Shown here piece after piece: positions 37,006 to 51,600 of a stretch of DNA of 64,000 nucleotides. The first letter of the stretch is position 1; every line of letters begins with the position of its first letter. The DNA is taken from NCBI GenBank assembly GCA_964019135.1, contig OZ025263.1, forward strand, positions 28,271,639-28,335,638, written 5' to 3'. The translations under genes and the position numbers were made by a program. The notes under the pieces are model-generated. The model saw only the letters and a program-made list of their open reading frames with translations. It did not search any database and had not been told where the DNA came from. This DNA comes from Arenicola marina (Eukaryota; Annelida; Polychaeta; Arenicolidae).

Positions 37006-39694
37006 GGGTTGGACAAGCTAGAACATGGTAGGTCATTCACTAAGAAAAACTAATGCTCATGCAGTGTTAAGTGTTATTCAATGGGAAAATCAACAGGAAA
37101 ATTACCCAGCTAATCAACATGTGAATTTTTGTTCCGCTGCAGGTTGGGCCAATGGCGGCTATCCTCAAGAGCACAAGTTGAGGGAACACAAACGTGTGGG
37201 AAGCACTATATCCCGAGTCGTAACGAACACAAACATTGATTGAAAGCACAGATTCCTTTGCAATAGACCCTCAAGAAATCGACAAACATTCGACAAACTG
37301 GTGATGATAGACAATGGCCGCTTTCTGACGGACTGGATTCAGGTTAGACACAGGCATGCCGTCGGACAACTAACAGTCACCAATGATGACCAGTCATGAC
37401 GACCCAGTTATTTCGAGAAACAACACAAATAAATCCTCTCTGATCGACAGTGTACCAACCGATTTTGTAGAAACAACATTCGTTAATGCAATAATTATAT
37501 GCTTCTGTAATCAGCCTCCTTCGAAAGACATAAAGTCGTTCTAATGATAAAGGTAATGTACGGGTGCAGGTCAGAAAAACACTAGCATCTCTAGCAGCAA
37601 GAAAGGGGAGTATTGTACCATTGCCAACGAATTCCATTTATGACGATAAAAGAGAGGCTTCGCTTGTGGTATAGTCAACAAACCCATTCAACAAACCACT
37701 TTTTAAAAAAAATGGCAAATTGTCGCAAATGTACAGTTCGGCTTCCTTTGTTTCGATGATCGTCACGATCAGGAACATTCATATCTGCAACCACGTCTGT
37801 GGGCTTCAGGTTTGACGCAATGCCAGATCGGTTGTAATAAGCTGATTTTGGAGCCTAGAGCAAAATGAAAAGTACCATTCCAGCATGTTATCACCTCAAC
37901 TTGCTTCATTACTATTCCCCTTTAACCATGTGATCAACCCATATTTATCATCTCATATATATAATATTATATTGCTTCCCTACTATTCCCTACCACACAA
38001 ACTCGCTTTAAGTGCCCTAATTATTGTATGACAAGCTGAGCGTGAAATGAAAGACGAAGGGCTTGCAAAGTGGACTATTTGGCATGAACCTTTGGCTGCA
38101 GGAGCGGCATAATATTGGGGTCTCCTATCAGATCGATTGATGCTTAAATAAACTTTTACTATTAACTATCTAGGAATTAAATTTCTAATAAAGTTGCACT
38201 TCGTGACTCATTCAATTCATATGAACTGCGAATTTTGTTCTTATGCATTACGACAGATGTGGCATTACGTCAAACCTGGGGCGCACGCCCGCATCACAAT
38301 AACCAATCAACCACTCAACTTACACTCACAACGTACAGTACTGTATAGCATAAGGTTATGTTCTGGCCTCACAGATCAACTTATGACCAGACATCTGCTC
38401 CGGCCCATCGAGCATGGATACCAACAATTGCACAATGATGAGTACAAGATTAATAAGCGACAAAAAAAGGCGTTCCATTAAAGGTGTCGAACAAGAATAA
38501 TCAGTGAATAAATAGAATATGACGCACTACCTACCCACCACAGTATGGACTCTCATCGGTATAGGTCACCCAGTGAGCCGACCACACACCGCCAGCATAA
38601 CACCCTCAAACTCAGACCACCTCCATGGGACCATCAATAAATAAATATGCATCTTTGTCCTCTCGCAAGACGCGCCCTACACCTACGTCTATTTGAATAA
38701 AAACGTCAATTTTAGATCGATTACTGTGTACTGATAACACCGAGCGTCAAGCTGTTGGTCCAAATTACATAGGCACCCCGGCTAGCTGTGTATTATTACC
38801 TGACATATGGAAGATGTCAAAGACTAAATCACATTGAAGCCACGACGACGCGTGCGAAGTCCAGACTTGCACCAGGACAAGCTGAGTATAACCTTTTATC
38901 AACTAAACAAAATCGTAAATATCTCAGACATATCTGGCGGAAACCCATTGCTCTCTAAAACAAATTAGTATTTAGCGTTTTAAATATTATTGTTTTGGAT
39001 GAAAGCTATTTCTCGACGTTAGCGTACAACCGTCTTTCTGAAATACATTATAGCTTCGCCCCCATACACAATTTTACACCCGAATTTACTGAATCACTGT
39101 TGTCTATATAATATATATATTAACATATACTGACGACGGTTTGCATGCGCGGCCTGGTGGGAAAGATTGAGCCATATGCACCAAGTCAGTGACCTTCACC
39201 TTGGTATCGTTTTCAAGGTCACATGGGATAATCACAGAAATTCCCAAACGACACAAATTACCATGCGGTCTGCATTCGTACAAAATATCACGAAACCGGC
39301 CTTTTTTCGATCGATACCCTATCCAACGCAGATCCAAGCATTCCTTGAAGAACAGATATACTGCGAAGCCCATAAGAAAACAAGTTATTGGTCAATGCGA
39401 TGCTGATTTATACTCCTAAATTCCATGGTAAACATGGTCCATCAGAACTTTCATAAGAGGCGGAATTGAAGGATTCGGTGATTATAAAAGCCCAGCAAAA
39501 TAATAACCAGAAGAGAGAGTAATAATGTCTGAGCTGACCCGCAGTTCAGCGTTCGCGTATACATCCACTGGCTAAACATCCCCCTTATCCTCTCGAAATG
39601 TAAAAAAAAAATGAAAATCACGCACGTGTTACTGGAGTACATTACTAAAAGAAAAGTCAATTTAAATTGGTCCTCGCCAGTTGTGACGTCACGG

Positions 39695-42600
39695 CTATAG
39701 TATCACACAACATCTGCAGTATCGTTGTCGTCCTCCCCCGACAGAGGGCGGTGGGGTCACGGGGGCAAAGTACGCGTGTACTTTAATATTAGGCAAATGG
39801 TTCTGAAAATGAAATTCAACCATTAGTAAAGATGATCTTTCAACAAGGAGAAGAGGGTCGTTCTTCCACATCAGGGCGCACCATTGTTTCAGCGTAGCTC
39901 ACGTATAACTCACGCCTATCATTTACTACAGTACTCCTTTTCGTGGGCTCTTGCCCGGACGATCGCTGACGCAGAGTATGATCATAATGGAAACTTACAA
40001 AATGCAGGTAACATAAGGCATATGTGAATCAATGCGGCATATTTACATATGTGGCGCAATACTAACTTGGACCTCCGTAGTGTTCGATATCACAGTTTCT
40101 TATAAATTATATACGATATTTATAGAGTTAAGTACCACACATTTTCCACATACACTAACAATGCCACATTGCGTGTTCCCGTAATACGATTAAGCTTAAT
40201 GAATTATTTCTGCACGTTTAACGTAAACGATACTAAATGGACCATTCTGCCCGGCGATCTGAGACAGCTAGCTGGAGACTGAGACACCGGCGATCTGAGA
40301 CAGCTAGCTATAGACTGAGACACCGGCGATCTGAGACAGCTAGCTGGAGACTGAGACGCCGGCGATCTGAGACAGCTAGCTGGAGACTGAGACACCGGCG
40401 ATCTGAGACAGCTAGCTGGAGACTGAGACACCGGCGATCTGAGACAGCTAGCTGGAGACTGAGACACCGGCGATCTGAGACAGCTAGCTATAGACTGAGA
40501 CACCGGCGATCTGAGACAGCTAGCTGGAGACTGAGACACCGGCGATCTGAGACAGCTAGCTGGAGACTGAGACACCGGCGATCTGAGACAGCTAGCTATA
40601 GACTGAGACACCGGCGATCTGAGACAGCTAGCTGGAGACTGAGACACCGGCGATCTGAGACAGCTAGCTGGAGACTGAGACAGCGGCGATCTGAGACAGC
40701 TAGCTGGAGACTGAGACACCGGCGATCTGAGACAGCTAGCTGGAGACTGAGACACCGGCGATCTGAGACAGCTAGCTATAGACTGAGACACCGGCGATCT
40801 GAGACAGCTAGCTGGAGACTGAGACACCGGCGATCTGAGACAGCTAGCTGGAGACTGAGACACCGGCGATCTGAGACAGCTAGCTGGAGACTAAGACGCC
40901 GGCGTTCATGGAGTTTTTGTAATGATCGAGCGACCTTCACCTTGAGTCTACGAATTCCGGCCCGAGTGATTAGCTGACAGTCGTAGAGTTCGATGCGTTC
41001 CAGGCTCTGACAACCCTGCAATATAGGGAGAGAAGTAGGTACCAAGTACCTCAGAAACCGTCACAAGTCAGCGGGTCAAACAGACGCAGAACAGCGCCAT
41101 TAAGTATTGCTATGACGAGAGTATTTAAGATCGTATATCATGTCAAGGTTTCAGGTAGTTTATAAATAATGTTAGATTAACAACACCGAAGACACACAAT
41201 TTGATATACGGTAATGTTCAACATTCAGTTTTAACTTTCTGACTCATATAATTCCTCTTACAAAAGTAATCATGACAAACACAAAATTCAATAGAACATG
41301 ACAAATAACGCCATCTTGGTGAAAACAGTTGAATATTCATAGTATGGCATATATGTAGTTGCGCAAGTTAACTGGGTTCTCTTAGACGGCAACATATTTG
41401 ATACCACCACCATTCCTTCCAATGCAAGGGCAAGTTTTGTCCTCCAGTCACCGTGGTTGTGGTTTAATACCAGTGTCAAAACATGTATCGTGTGGTCTAT
41501 GCAAGCCACATGTAACTCCACAGTGAGAACGCACGGTTCTGATGATAAGTCGGATGATTGTTTCAACACAAACATTGGTAAATTTCACCCTGAGAGGCAA
41601 CAAATCGTCGGTATCAAGAAGTGAGCGGGAGGGAAATTAAGTTAAATTAAATCTTAGTCCCTTAAGTTGAACGTGTCTGTAGCAGAAATTAATCAATTAA
41701 AAATTGTGCCGCCATTCTTGATTAATAGACATGGGTAATAGTCGTAAGTCGGTCAACAGCACTTTGAAGGCAATCCATATATCGCCATACACGGTGTATT
41801 GTAGTACAGCTTGTCGGATCCAAGTTACATTTATAGTCACGTTCATTCCTCGCAAAACCCATTAACACAAGACATCACACATCTGATTCCACTTCTGAAG
41901 CGTTCCTGTTCCTGATAACTATAGTATTACTATGAAAACTATAGCAATACTACAGTATTCGTAGCGAGACTATAGGTTTATTTCATACTATAGAAGCGTT
42001 GCTCCCGAAGGAGCAACCTAAGCTACGCATGCCAATGAAGGTAGTCATAGATACCTGTACCTGTAAGTGCTCCAGGGACGCATCGGTGATCAGGGGGCAG
42101 TTGTCGAGCTCCAGCACCGTGAGGGACTCTGTAGCACACGTGCTGCCCCCTAGGTGTCGGATTCCCTCGTCCGTGATGAGTTCACAATGGGATAAGCTCT
42201 GCAAGGCACACATAAAACATACAGCGGGGTATCATTTCAGCATCTGTTATGAATCGACTTGGAATCGCATCTTTTATATGATGTCTGTGTGGTCGCAGGA
42301 TAAAGATCTCATGTCCTTCTTCGCAAAGAGTAGGGGGTTACCCCCGGGGACATGGCTCCACTCTCCCTTCCTTCTCCCATGACGCGATATGACCAAAGGG
42401 GGTTAAAGCGTCCTGAATACACAACCATCTTGTATATGCCATTTTAAGGACTGATCCCAAGATTACGAGCAATGACAATAAGCGTCATACAATGATTACT
42501 AGTGTGAATTGCAATTGGCTTCCAGACCGTAATGTTTCCCATATATCCATAATAAATTCAGTCCAATACAGGTTTCATCTTTTATGAGATTTCAGTGCAA

Positions 42601-45600
42601 GGACCTAGAGGTGTTCCGTGAATAATGTGCCAAAAGCGCTGTAACAGTAGATATATAACAACATACCGGTATATAGCAATCTATATCATAGGAATTTAAG
42701 AAAAACAAATTAATGCCTTTAAATCAAACTGTAACATGCAAGAGGACATTAATTTCCGTCTATGGATAATGATATCTTATAGAGAGTACTGAATTGAATT
42801 TAATTCATCACCCTTCTTTCTGTTCGTGGGCATTAAACCATTATAATGCAGCCTCAAATTCAAATTGCGAAACCTCAACGTCAGCGACCAGTATTTATTA
42901 AAGAGGTTTACAAGACGTACACACAAATGTTCACCTCTAAACGACCTCTAAAGCGACAAGTATCATGCACGTTAGCGCTGATTATATTGGGTAACACTGA
43001 GAATACTTACAAGTTGTGCAATTTTGTGGCAGTGCATGGCTAAGTGTCCTAACGTAGCATCGGTTATCTGCAACATCAAAAAACAAAAGATATGAAACAA
43101 AAATCCGGGGCATCGAACTTTCACACAATATAACTGACAATTTTTACCGCGGTTGATCACATCAGCAAAATCAAACTTACTATCTGCAGTGTTGAGTCAT
43201 AAGCTTCATATATTCCAGAAAAGCGTATATCCTATATACACATCCATTTAGAATAATTACCCGGAATGTAAGGCACAGTAGGTTGGTTTGAGCCATACTG
43301 AACAATGATCAATCGGTTTAGCAATTTCTAGACGCATTCTACATTGTTTCTGTAGGGGCCGCCCGATAGCTCAGTGGGTTAGAGCGCTCGCATTGACCGT
43401 TCTGACCACCTGCGAGGATCTATTTACTCCACCCCTTCAAGGCTACCGTACATACCAAGACACAGTCCTATATATATCTATACTCCACCCCTTCAAGGCT
43501 ACCGTACATACCAAGACACACTCCTCAAGGTCCATACGCTCCAACTGATGGCAGTTCTGAGAAAAGGGAAAAGAAAGAGTAAAAATACATGTACAATACA
43601 TAAGAAGATGCAATCAGATATAGGAGTGAATGGAGAGGACTTGGTTCATACACCAGGTACAGGGATGGGTCATACATGTACAATCTAAGAACATGTACAG
43701 ATATATCCGAAGTTATAGCAGTAATTGGAGAAAACATGGTTCATACACCAGGTACAGGGATGGGTCATACATGTACAATCTAAGAACATGTACAGATATA
43801 TCCGAAGTTATAGCAGTAATTGGAGAAAACATGGTTCATACACCAGGTACAGGGATGGGTCATACATGTACAATCTAAGAACATGTACAGATATATCCGA
43901 AGTTATAGCAGTAATTGGAGAAAACATGGTTCATACACCAGGTACAGGGATGGGTCATACATGTACAATCTAAGAACATGTACAGATATATCCGAAGTTA
44001 TAGCAGTAATTGGAGAAAACATGGTTCATACACCAGGTACAGGGATGGGTCATACATGTACACCAAATAACATGTACAGATATATCCGAGGTTATAGGAG
44101 TGAGTGGAGAGGACTTGGTTCACATACCTGGTAAAGGGACGGGTGATTTTGTGGTTGCAATAACTTTGTAAAATCGTATTGATTTATTGAATGGTTTAAG
44201 GGTAAGAACAAAAATGCCATTCTCGCGGTACTTCTCTCTTTCCGAGACTGAGGGCCTGTATCCTGACAAACACATAAAGAAATTACCATTATTCTAAAAG
44301 TATACAGTCCAATAAAAAAGTATAACTAAACATTGCTTTGACAAAACAATGTCATCGAAACTGTGATGAGCGTCTCCACTAACCCGAGCAAGCGCTTGGA
44401 AACCACTGTCCGTCAGTTGTGAACAACCGGCCACTTCTAGAGTTCTGCAGAAAAATAAAGTGTATACAATCTTAAATTTATTAGGCAATAAAAGGTGACC
44501 CATTAAGAGTGAAGCAGCACAGAAATCATTGAAAGATACGTTCCCTTCAGGCAGAACCTTTTACTCAAAACTAATGTCACGAATCATGTCGGAAAAGGCC
44601 AGACGAACTAATTCCTAATCTTAATTACAGATATATATATATCGCAAAACAAATACTATTAAAGTTACTAATGGTGGTGTCCCGGATAGACACGTTTGCC
44701 ATGTCACAGTCGAAACGGCGATGTTTATTAGGTTTCTGAATTTATAGAATGAAACAAAGGAGCTGGGCATATTTTTGGCGCGAAAAGCTAGATTAGCAGC
44801 AAAATATCAATATGGAGATATCTGTCACGTAACCATCCAAGAGACCGATAAATGAACTAACACTTGCATACAGTTTGCCACATACATACGCAACCCTTAC
44901 CTCAGGTCAATACAGCCTTGACCAAGTGCGACTAGTGAGGCGTCTGTTAGGTGTGAACAGTTCGTTACGCAGAGTAACTGTAGCCCATGGCAACATTCAC
45001 TGACTTTGATTACTGTTTCATCTGTAATACTCTGTAAAAAATAACAATTGACATCGTTTTCAAATATACTCGTTCAATATCTTCATCATCAATAACCTAC
45101 TTGGATGTAGATCACTCACTGCTCATTAAATTTTCGTCGAACTAACCAAAGTGACTAAGGATATTTTTGTAAATTTTAAGTTACCAAGCCGCCAACAATG
45201 GATGATGCACGGTTTAGTGAATATCATTTATTATTGCTATGCCCACTGTACAATAGTTTTAGATCAGTTCATATAAACAATTAAAAAGCAGAACTGGGTA
45301 GGAAACAATATAGCCATTAAAGTTATCTTAAAAGCTCACAAAATGTACATTGTTTAGCAACTTTCATTAATTTAGCAAGGAAACGCTACGAAGAACAATT
45401 GTGACAAGATTTTACTTCATGTATGTGTTTGTTGCGTCACCATTATGGCATTTATGACGGATGCTGTCACCTAACCATCCAAGAGACCGATAAATGTACT
45501 AACACTTGCATACAGTTCGTATGTGAATTCACGCTTAACGTACCGTACAACGGTGCATATTTAGCGTCCTCAGTTGGGGACAGTGACTGGCTAGTTGTTG

Positions 45601-48600
45601 GAATGCCTGGTCTGTCAGCTGCAACAGTGGAAATCTCGAAATCATGCACCTCGTCGCCACAATTGTCTAGCCTTCAGCGTGTCTTCATAGTGCCAGGCAA
45701 TAAAATCATCATTTGTCAAATACTTGTGTTAATTAATTAATTATGTTAATTAATTACCAGTAATTAATTAAGTAGGTCGTAGTATATATCGGTAAGGCAG
45801 TTCCTTGTATTCAATCGAAGTTTCATTAAATTGGCCAGGTAAGAATCCTTCTCACAATAAATCATTCGTTACGGGTAATTATTGCATAGCAGAAATCTAA
45901 ATATTCAGAAATATTTTTAAATGTCAAGACAATTTAATTTGACTTCCTGTTTATGTTGGGAAGTTCCGACCCGTGGAGATTTGTATGGTGCGCTAATAGC
46001 ATTTAGACACACAAGAGCTATACATGTATCATGTTGGTTGGTGGTATAGTCAGGACGCTTTAACCACTTTCGGTCATATCTCGTCTATGGAAAAAGGAAG
46101 GAAGCGTGGGGCCATGTCCCAGGGGGCAATCCCCTACTCTTTGCGAAGGAAGACATGGGATCTTTATCCTGCGACCACGCAGACATGGCCACAGCGGGGC
46201 TCGAACCACCGATCCACGTGCCGTTAGGCTCTCAGGTGGCCAGAGCACTCAAGGTGAGCGCTCTAGCCCCCTGAACTATCGAGGTGGCCCCTGTACCAAG
46301 TTGGTAGCTGAACTCACCTGCTGGCAGCCTTTACATATAAAGGTCTTGATTTTGCGGCAGCCTTTCGCCAGCCCTGAGACTCCATCGTCTGTGATCTGCG
46401 AACACCAGGAGATGTTCAGTTGCTCTAGGAAATGGCACCCTTCACTGTCAGGAGACCAAAGCAATCAACAGTTTCAAAAATGATGTATATTCACGGCGCT
46501 TTAACCAATTTTGGTCATATCGCGTCAATGGGAGAAGGAAGAGACAATGGAGCCATGTACCCGGGGGTAACCCCCTACTCTTTGCAAAGTCTTTATCCTG
46601 GGATCTTTATCCTGCGACCACACAGATATGGCCACAGCGGGGCCCCAACCACCGATCCACAAGCCGTTAGACCCTCAGGTGGCCAGAACGCTGAATGCCA
46701 GCGCTCTAACCCACTGAGCTATCGAGGCGGCCCCCCAGTTTCAAAAACATTCCAGAGTTTAATCTCAATTGAGTATTAAATGTTCATTTTAATGCATTTA
46801 AATAGACACAAATTCTCGAAGATCACATAATTCAAGAATTGATAAAACGTGGAAAAGCTTCATATAAAACGATGTAAGCAGGGTAACAGATGTGGAACAT
46901 TCCGAAACTACAAAGTATTTACAATTTTTATGATACGTAAAAATATACAATATAAATATATAAAGACTTAACAATGAAAATGTTGGCCCAATGAAAAAAA
47001 AAAGGTTAGGGTGGAACAATGTATGACCAGCTGTTTAATATACAGTGTACTAACCTCAATGCACGAAGTGAAGTATTCGTGACGGAACTACATGACTCCA
47101 GGTCTAAGTGCATCAACTTCGCACACGAACGACCTAACGCGAGGCAGGTTCTGAAAAAGAGGACAATAAGCGAAGGTCAAGGACACCAACCACAATGTCA
47201 GACAAGAAATTACGAAATTTTCCTATCCTGGTCTGGAAAGACGACCTACCACAATGGAGGTTCGGCCGAGTATGCGGGCGAGGGGTCATGCAAGAACGTG
47301 AAAGATCAAACAGATAAAAAAACAGGTAAAAAAAGATACAATAAATTAGTGTATGCGTTAAATACATTTACAAATCAAAAGAATTTTCACAATTACTCTT
47401 TTTACGTTTTGTATCCCATGAGAAACATACTTGAATATACTCACACATCAGTTATCTTCTTGCAGTTATTCAGATTTAATACTTCTATATTATTACACTG
47501 TTGTGCAAATGTTCTGGAAAATATAAAAAGAGAGACACATATTACATAAATTCAGGTGCATATTAGCATTTGCAGCATACCAGTAATTGTTAATATTACA
47601 TGCAGACAAGCAATACAGCGAGCGTACAAAAATAGCACCGGTGTATAAGTCGCACCCCTCGGCCGTGAGAAAAAAAGGTGCGACTTATACACCGGAAGTT
47701 ACAGTACATGAAGGACCTACTTATCATAGAAAGTATAAGTATATATACCGGTAAATTATACTAATTTATACTACCTGTGTGTACTTTTCACTATAATTTT
47801 TTGGCCTTATTAAACTGTGGCCACAAAAAGTGATGCTGCAGATCCTAAAGACAAAAAAATACTCACCTCAAGGCTCCATCTGTAATACTCTGGCATCCTT
47901 TCAGACTTAAAGACTTTAAGAAGCCTCGACAACGTCTGGCAATATTTTCAACCACTGGCCCCTATGATTGAGAACACATATAAATGAACATTTCTTTCTC
48001 ATATATATCATTACAATTAATGCATCCAGCTTAAGTTATTATTATTATATGTAACCTTATAATATTTATTATTACAGTTTAATCATGTTTTAATATTTTT
48101 TTATATGCAAGGTTTTGATCTTTATATTGCACTACAATCTTGCACATCTAGATATGAAAAGATAAAAGTCAGAATGACATAATTGAGTTTACAATACGAT
48201 AAGCCCAAATCCATGCTGTGTCAGTGGGTATCGGTGCTGCATTATGTTTCAGGCATAAAAAGACCTTGTCTTTTTATTTATTTCAGGCCTTGCTCTCTAA
48301 ACTAAAACCTTAACTGAATGCAGAGCTGGTGAATCATTGTACCAGTACATTCTTTGAAACACAATCAAGTATACACTTCCATTTTTTCTTTCGTAGTGGT
48401 TACAAGGATGATGAACACTTATTGAATAAGTTATTGTTACCTCAATATCTCTTTGGAATTCAAACAAATCAACTCTCTGCCAGTTGCTCCCATCAAGAGC
48501 GAGGTCATTCCAGTACTTCGACACCTGTGCACATCGGCACAGGGTCACCACATCAAGATATGAGAAGATTCTGTCAGAGCAAATACAAACAAATCCCTCT

Positions 48601-51600
48601 AAAACATCTACCTATTGGCACTGTATATATATAAGCTGAAAAAGCAAAACATTTATAGCAGTGAGTGACTATAATAACCAGTGTGCATAAATCAGGCATA
48701 TACTATTGATATCTACATGAACTTATCAATTATTTGCAGTTATATTTTCATTTAACCTGTAAATGTAAGCACTGTTTTCCCACGGCTTTGAGGGACCTCC
48801 CTAGTTCAGTAGGTTGCAGTTCAATGCCATGCCACTTCGGCAAGCTAACCACATGTCATTGTCTCATGAGGCTTCTTGGGGCCAATTTTGCCTTCATGGG
48901 CATAAACACAGCCTAAAGGACCAAACTTCAATTTACAACAGTGTTCTTACTTCAAATAATATGTAGCATATCCCAAATTACCTTAACAATAACTCTTTTG
49001 GTAACTTCTTATTCAGTAGAGATTCATTGTCGTCTGATGCAGAAAGGAATAGCGTCTGAAATGAAGAAAATAGGTCAAACAAGAGTTATGAACAGAAGTA
49101 GTGATTTAGACCAACACAGAACTATTCTAAGATCAAAATGAAAGTAATATATAATATATTACATCATATCAATAATTAATCATATGGCATCATATCAGTA
49201 ATTAATCATATGGCATCATATCAGTAATTAATACTGCTAACATAATACCCTACACTATATGCATGCAGGATTTGCCTTCTTCAACCCACATTAAACTGAT
49301 CTAGATTAGTGGGTTATAAACCTGCAATAAAGACTTTACACATATTGCTAAATTTATAATCATTCTCTGTATATTATAATATGTAGCATACAATCAGTTA
49401 TCTATTCTTGACAGATTTCAATCTAAATCCAGTATTTTTTAGCTACATGCCACTGTTATAATAGACATTCAGGAAGCACCCTGGACAGGCCCCCATCCCC
49501 AATTTCCCTGCAAATAAGTCCATATTATACTGTTGGATATATAGTAGCTAGGGCTTAAAGCTGCTTCTACAGCAATATTTCACATGAGAATCATTTTGCA
49601 CTAAAGACCAGGGTCTTAGCCAGATTTTTTTTTTTTCAAAAGAAAGTAGAAGAAAGTGCTTATATGAAACTGAGAGCGTCTCTTCTGACCTGAGCAGGGG
49701 CTCTGAAGATTGGTGACCGGGGGGGGAGGGCATTTTCGGGGCGGGTAAACAGCGCCTGAGTGCCTGCCAAACTAAAAATCTGCCCGCTAAAATTAAAACT
49801 GCCTGCCCATCCGGCGGGCAAGCAGGTCTCTGGCTAATACCCTGCTAAAGACACTAATCATGCTAATGCACTTTTAGAGACATATTTCTGTTAGATTGAT
49901 ATGTATATAGCTACACCGAATTGTGGCATTTTTGGGTACTATATCATGTATTATCATTAACCTATAGCATGGTTGTTTTTTTTAAATTTAAAGTAAAAAC
50001 TGAACATATCAAACAATGCATTCAGTTCATTGAAACAAATAATATGAATTTCATTATTCAAAGAAAAATGCTACATTTCAAAGCAACGGTGTAGCAACAG
50101 TAATATAACCAAGATTGTGTCACCTGTAGGGTGAGATGATGTAAAATGTAAAATCCAGATTATGTCTTAACAGTTGACCTGACTGTGACTTTGACCTGTG
50201 ACCTACAGACCCCGATAACAAAATTGCTTGGATATCGATAAGTAAATTTATACGACAAAATGTTGCATTTTGTGGCTTACACAGAATGCACAAACACACC
50301 CTGATATCCAGATTTGACCATTCAAATTCGTATTTAGCCTCTTAGATCCAGATTTAATACCTCAGATCTGGCAGCTCCATAACTGTCATTATAGTAAGCA
50401 TGCTCTCAATTGTTAGCCCCATCCCAAGAGTAAAAGTCACTCTTCAGTTTCGCCCCCAGGTTCAACGATCTCACTCGGTAGACATCTGAAACCAAACTGC
50501 CCGTTTATTCAGTTTTGGTCTACATTTCTAGTTTCTACATCCCAAAAAAATGTTGCATTTGTGGCTTACACAGAATGCACAAACACACCCTGATATCCAG
50601 ATTTGACCATTCAAATTCGTATTTAGCCTCTTAGATCCAGATTTAATACCTCAGATCTGGCAGCTCCATAACTGTCATTATAGTAAGCATGCTCTCAATT
50701 GTTAGCCCCATCCCAAGAGTAAAAGTCACTCTTCAGTTTCGCCCCCAGGTTCAACGATCTCACTCGGTAGACATCTGAAACCAAACTGCCCGTTTATTCA
50801 GTTTTGGTCTACATTTCTAGTTTCTACATCCCTACCATGCACATTAGTTTCATAGCAAACAACTCAAATCATCCCACCACCCCAGCTTGACCCCCCCCAC
50901 ACCTTCCCCACATACAACAGTGGCCTTGCACCGCGGCAGTCGGTACCACACGCGTTTGCCCAACGCCTCGCTGTTTGTTTTCATATGCAGATTAGGGAGT
51001 CGCCGCGCTTTGTCATGATATAAAGCATGGGGTGGTTTGGGGGACCTGACAGCTCACCAGGCGATATAGGTGGACCAGTTGTTCTTAATGGTTAATAGAT
51101 CTTGTAGCGTCCCATGTTAAAGTTTAGCATTTTTCTACAGAAAAAACTACTTAGCCGATTTGCACAATTCCAAGATGTTATACAAGTTACCTGCGGGCCC
51201 AATACGTGACATAATGTACAGCATCATTAAATAAAAATGTGAACATTATAGCGACTTTCCCGATTTTTGGTCCCATCTACCAATGGTTAAGGAATGAACA
51301 AAAAATCCTGTGACCTTGACCTTAGACGCACATACCCTGCTAACAAACTAGCGTTAGTTACAGAATTAAATGTTACATTTTGTTACCTACAGAGCGGGCA
51401 CACACACAAATGAACATAGTGATAGATGCCGAAAAATAATGAGCAGCTAGCCATGCTGTACTCTTTACTGGTAAAATAATATGAGGAATTATAAATATAG
51501 CTCTGTGGATTATTAGATTAGATTATTTGCTTTATATATGAAACTTTGTCTACCATTGGTACAGAAAATCATACAAAGCATTTTTAACTAGATAAAATAA

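Larger units (their letters stand above)
34375..39694. other. Gene-free region downstream of the FBXL gene
   Basis: It holds the FBXL 3' end and UTR just below 39695, microsatellites at 35555 and 36425, and the inverted repeats at 36775. Short ORFs (for example 36034-36285, 38194-38481) show no domain. No canonical AATAAA was found just after the FBXL stop. Confidence 0.5.

Noticed and set aside
40237-40977. Two long repetitive ORFs on opposite strands as real proteins
   Set aside because: They are by-products of a 36-bp unit lacking stops; the segment lies between two FBXL exons with good splice sites.
43355-43420. tRNA gene with GATAGCTCAGTGGGTTAGAG
   Set aside because: Only the 5' head is present; it matches the SINE heads at 46291 and 46735.
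43630-44134. WFIHQVQGWVIHVQ repeat ORFs
   Set aside because: The unit is 95 bases, not a multiple of three, so frames rotate between copies; it is an intronic minisatellite.
47019-47549. 176-residue plus-strand ORF
   Set aside because: It is antisense to FBXL exons 5 and 6 and has no recognisable domain.
45032-47866. Two LRR exons apparently missing from the FBXL gene
   Set aside because: Closer reading found both: 47513-47445 (TFAQQCNNIEVLNLNNC) and 45618-45544 (LTDQAFQQLASHCPQL), with matching phases.
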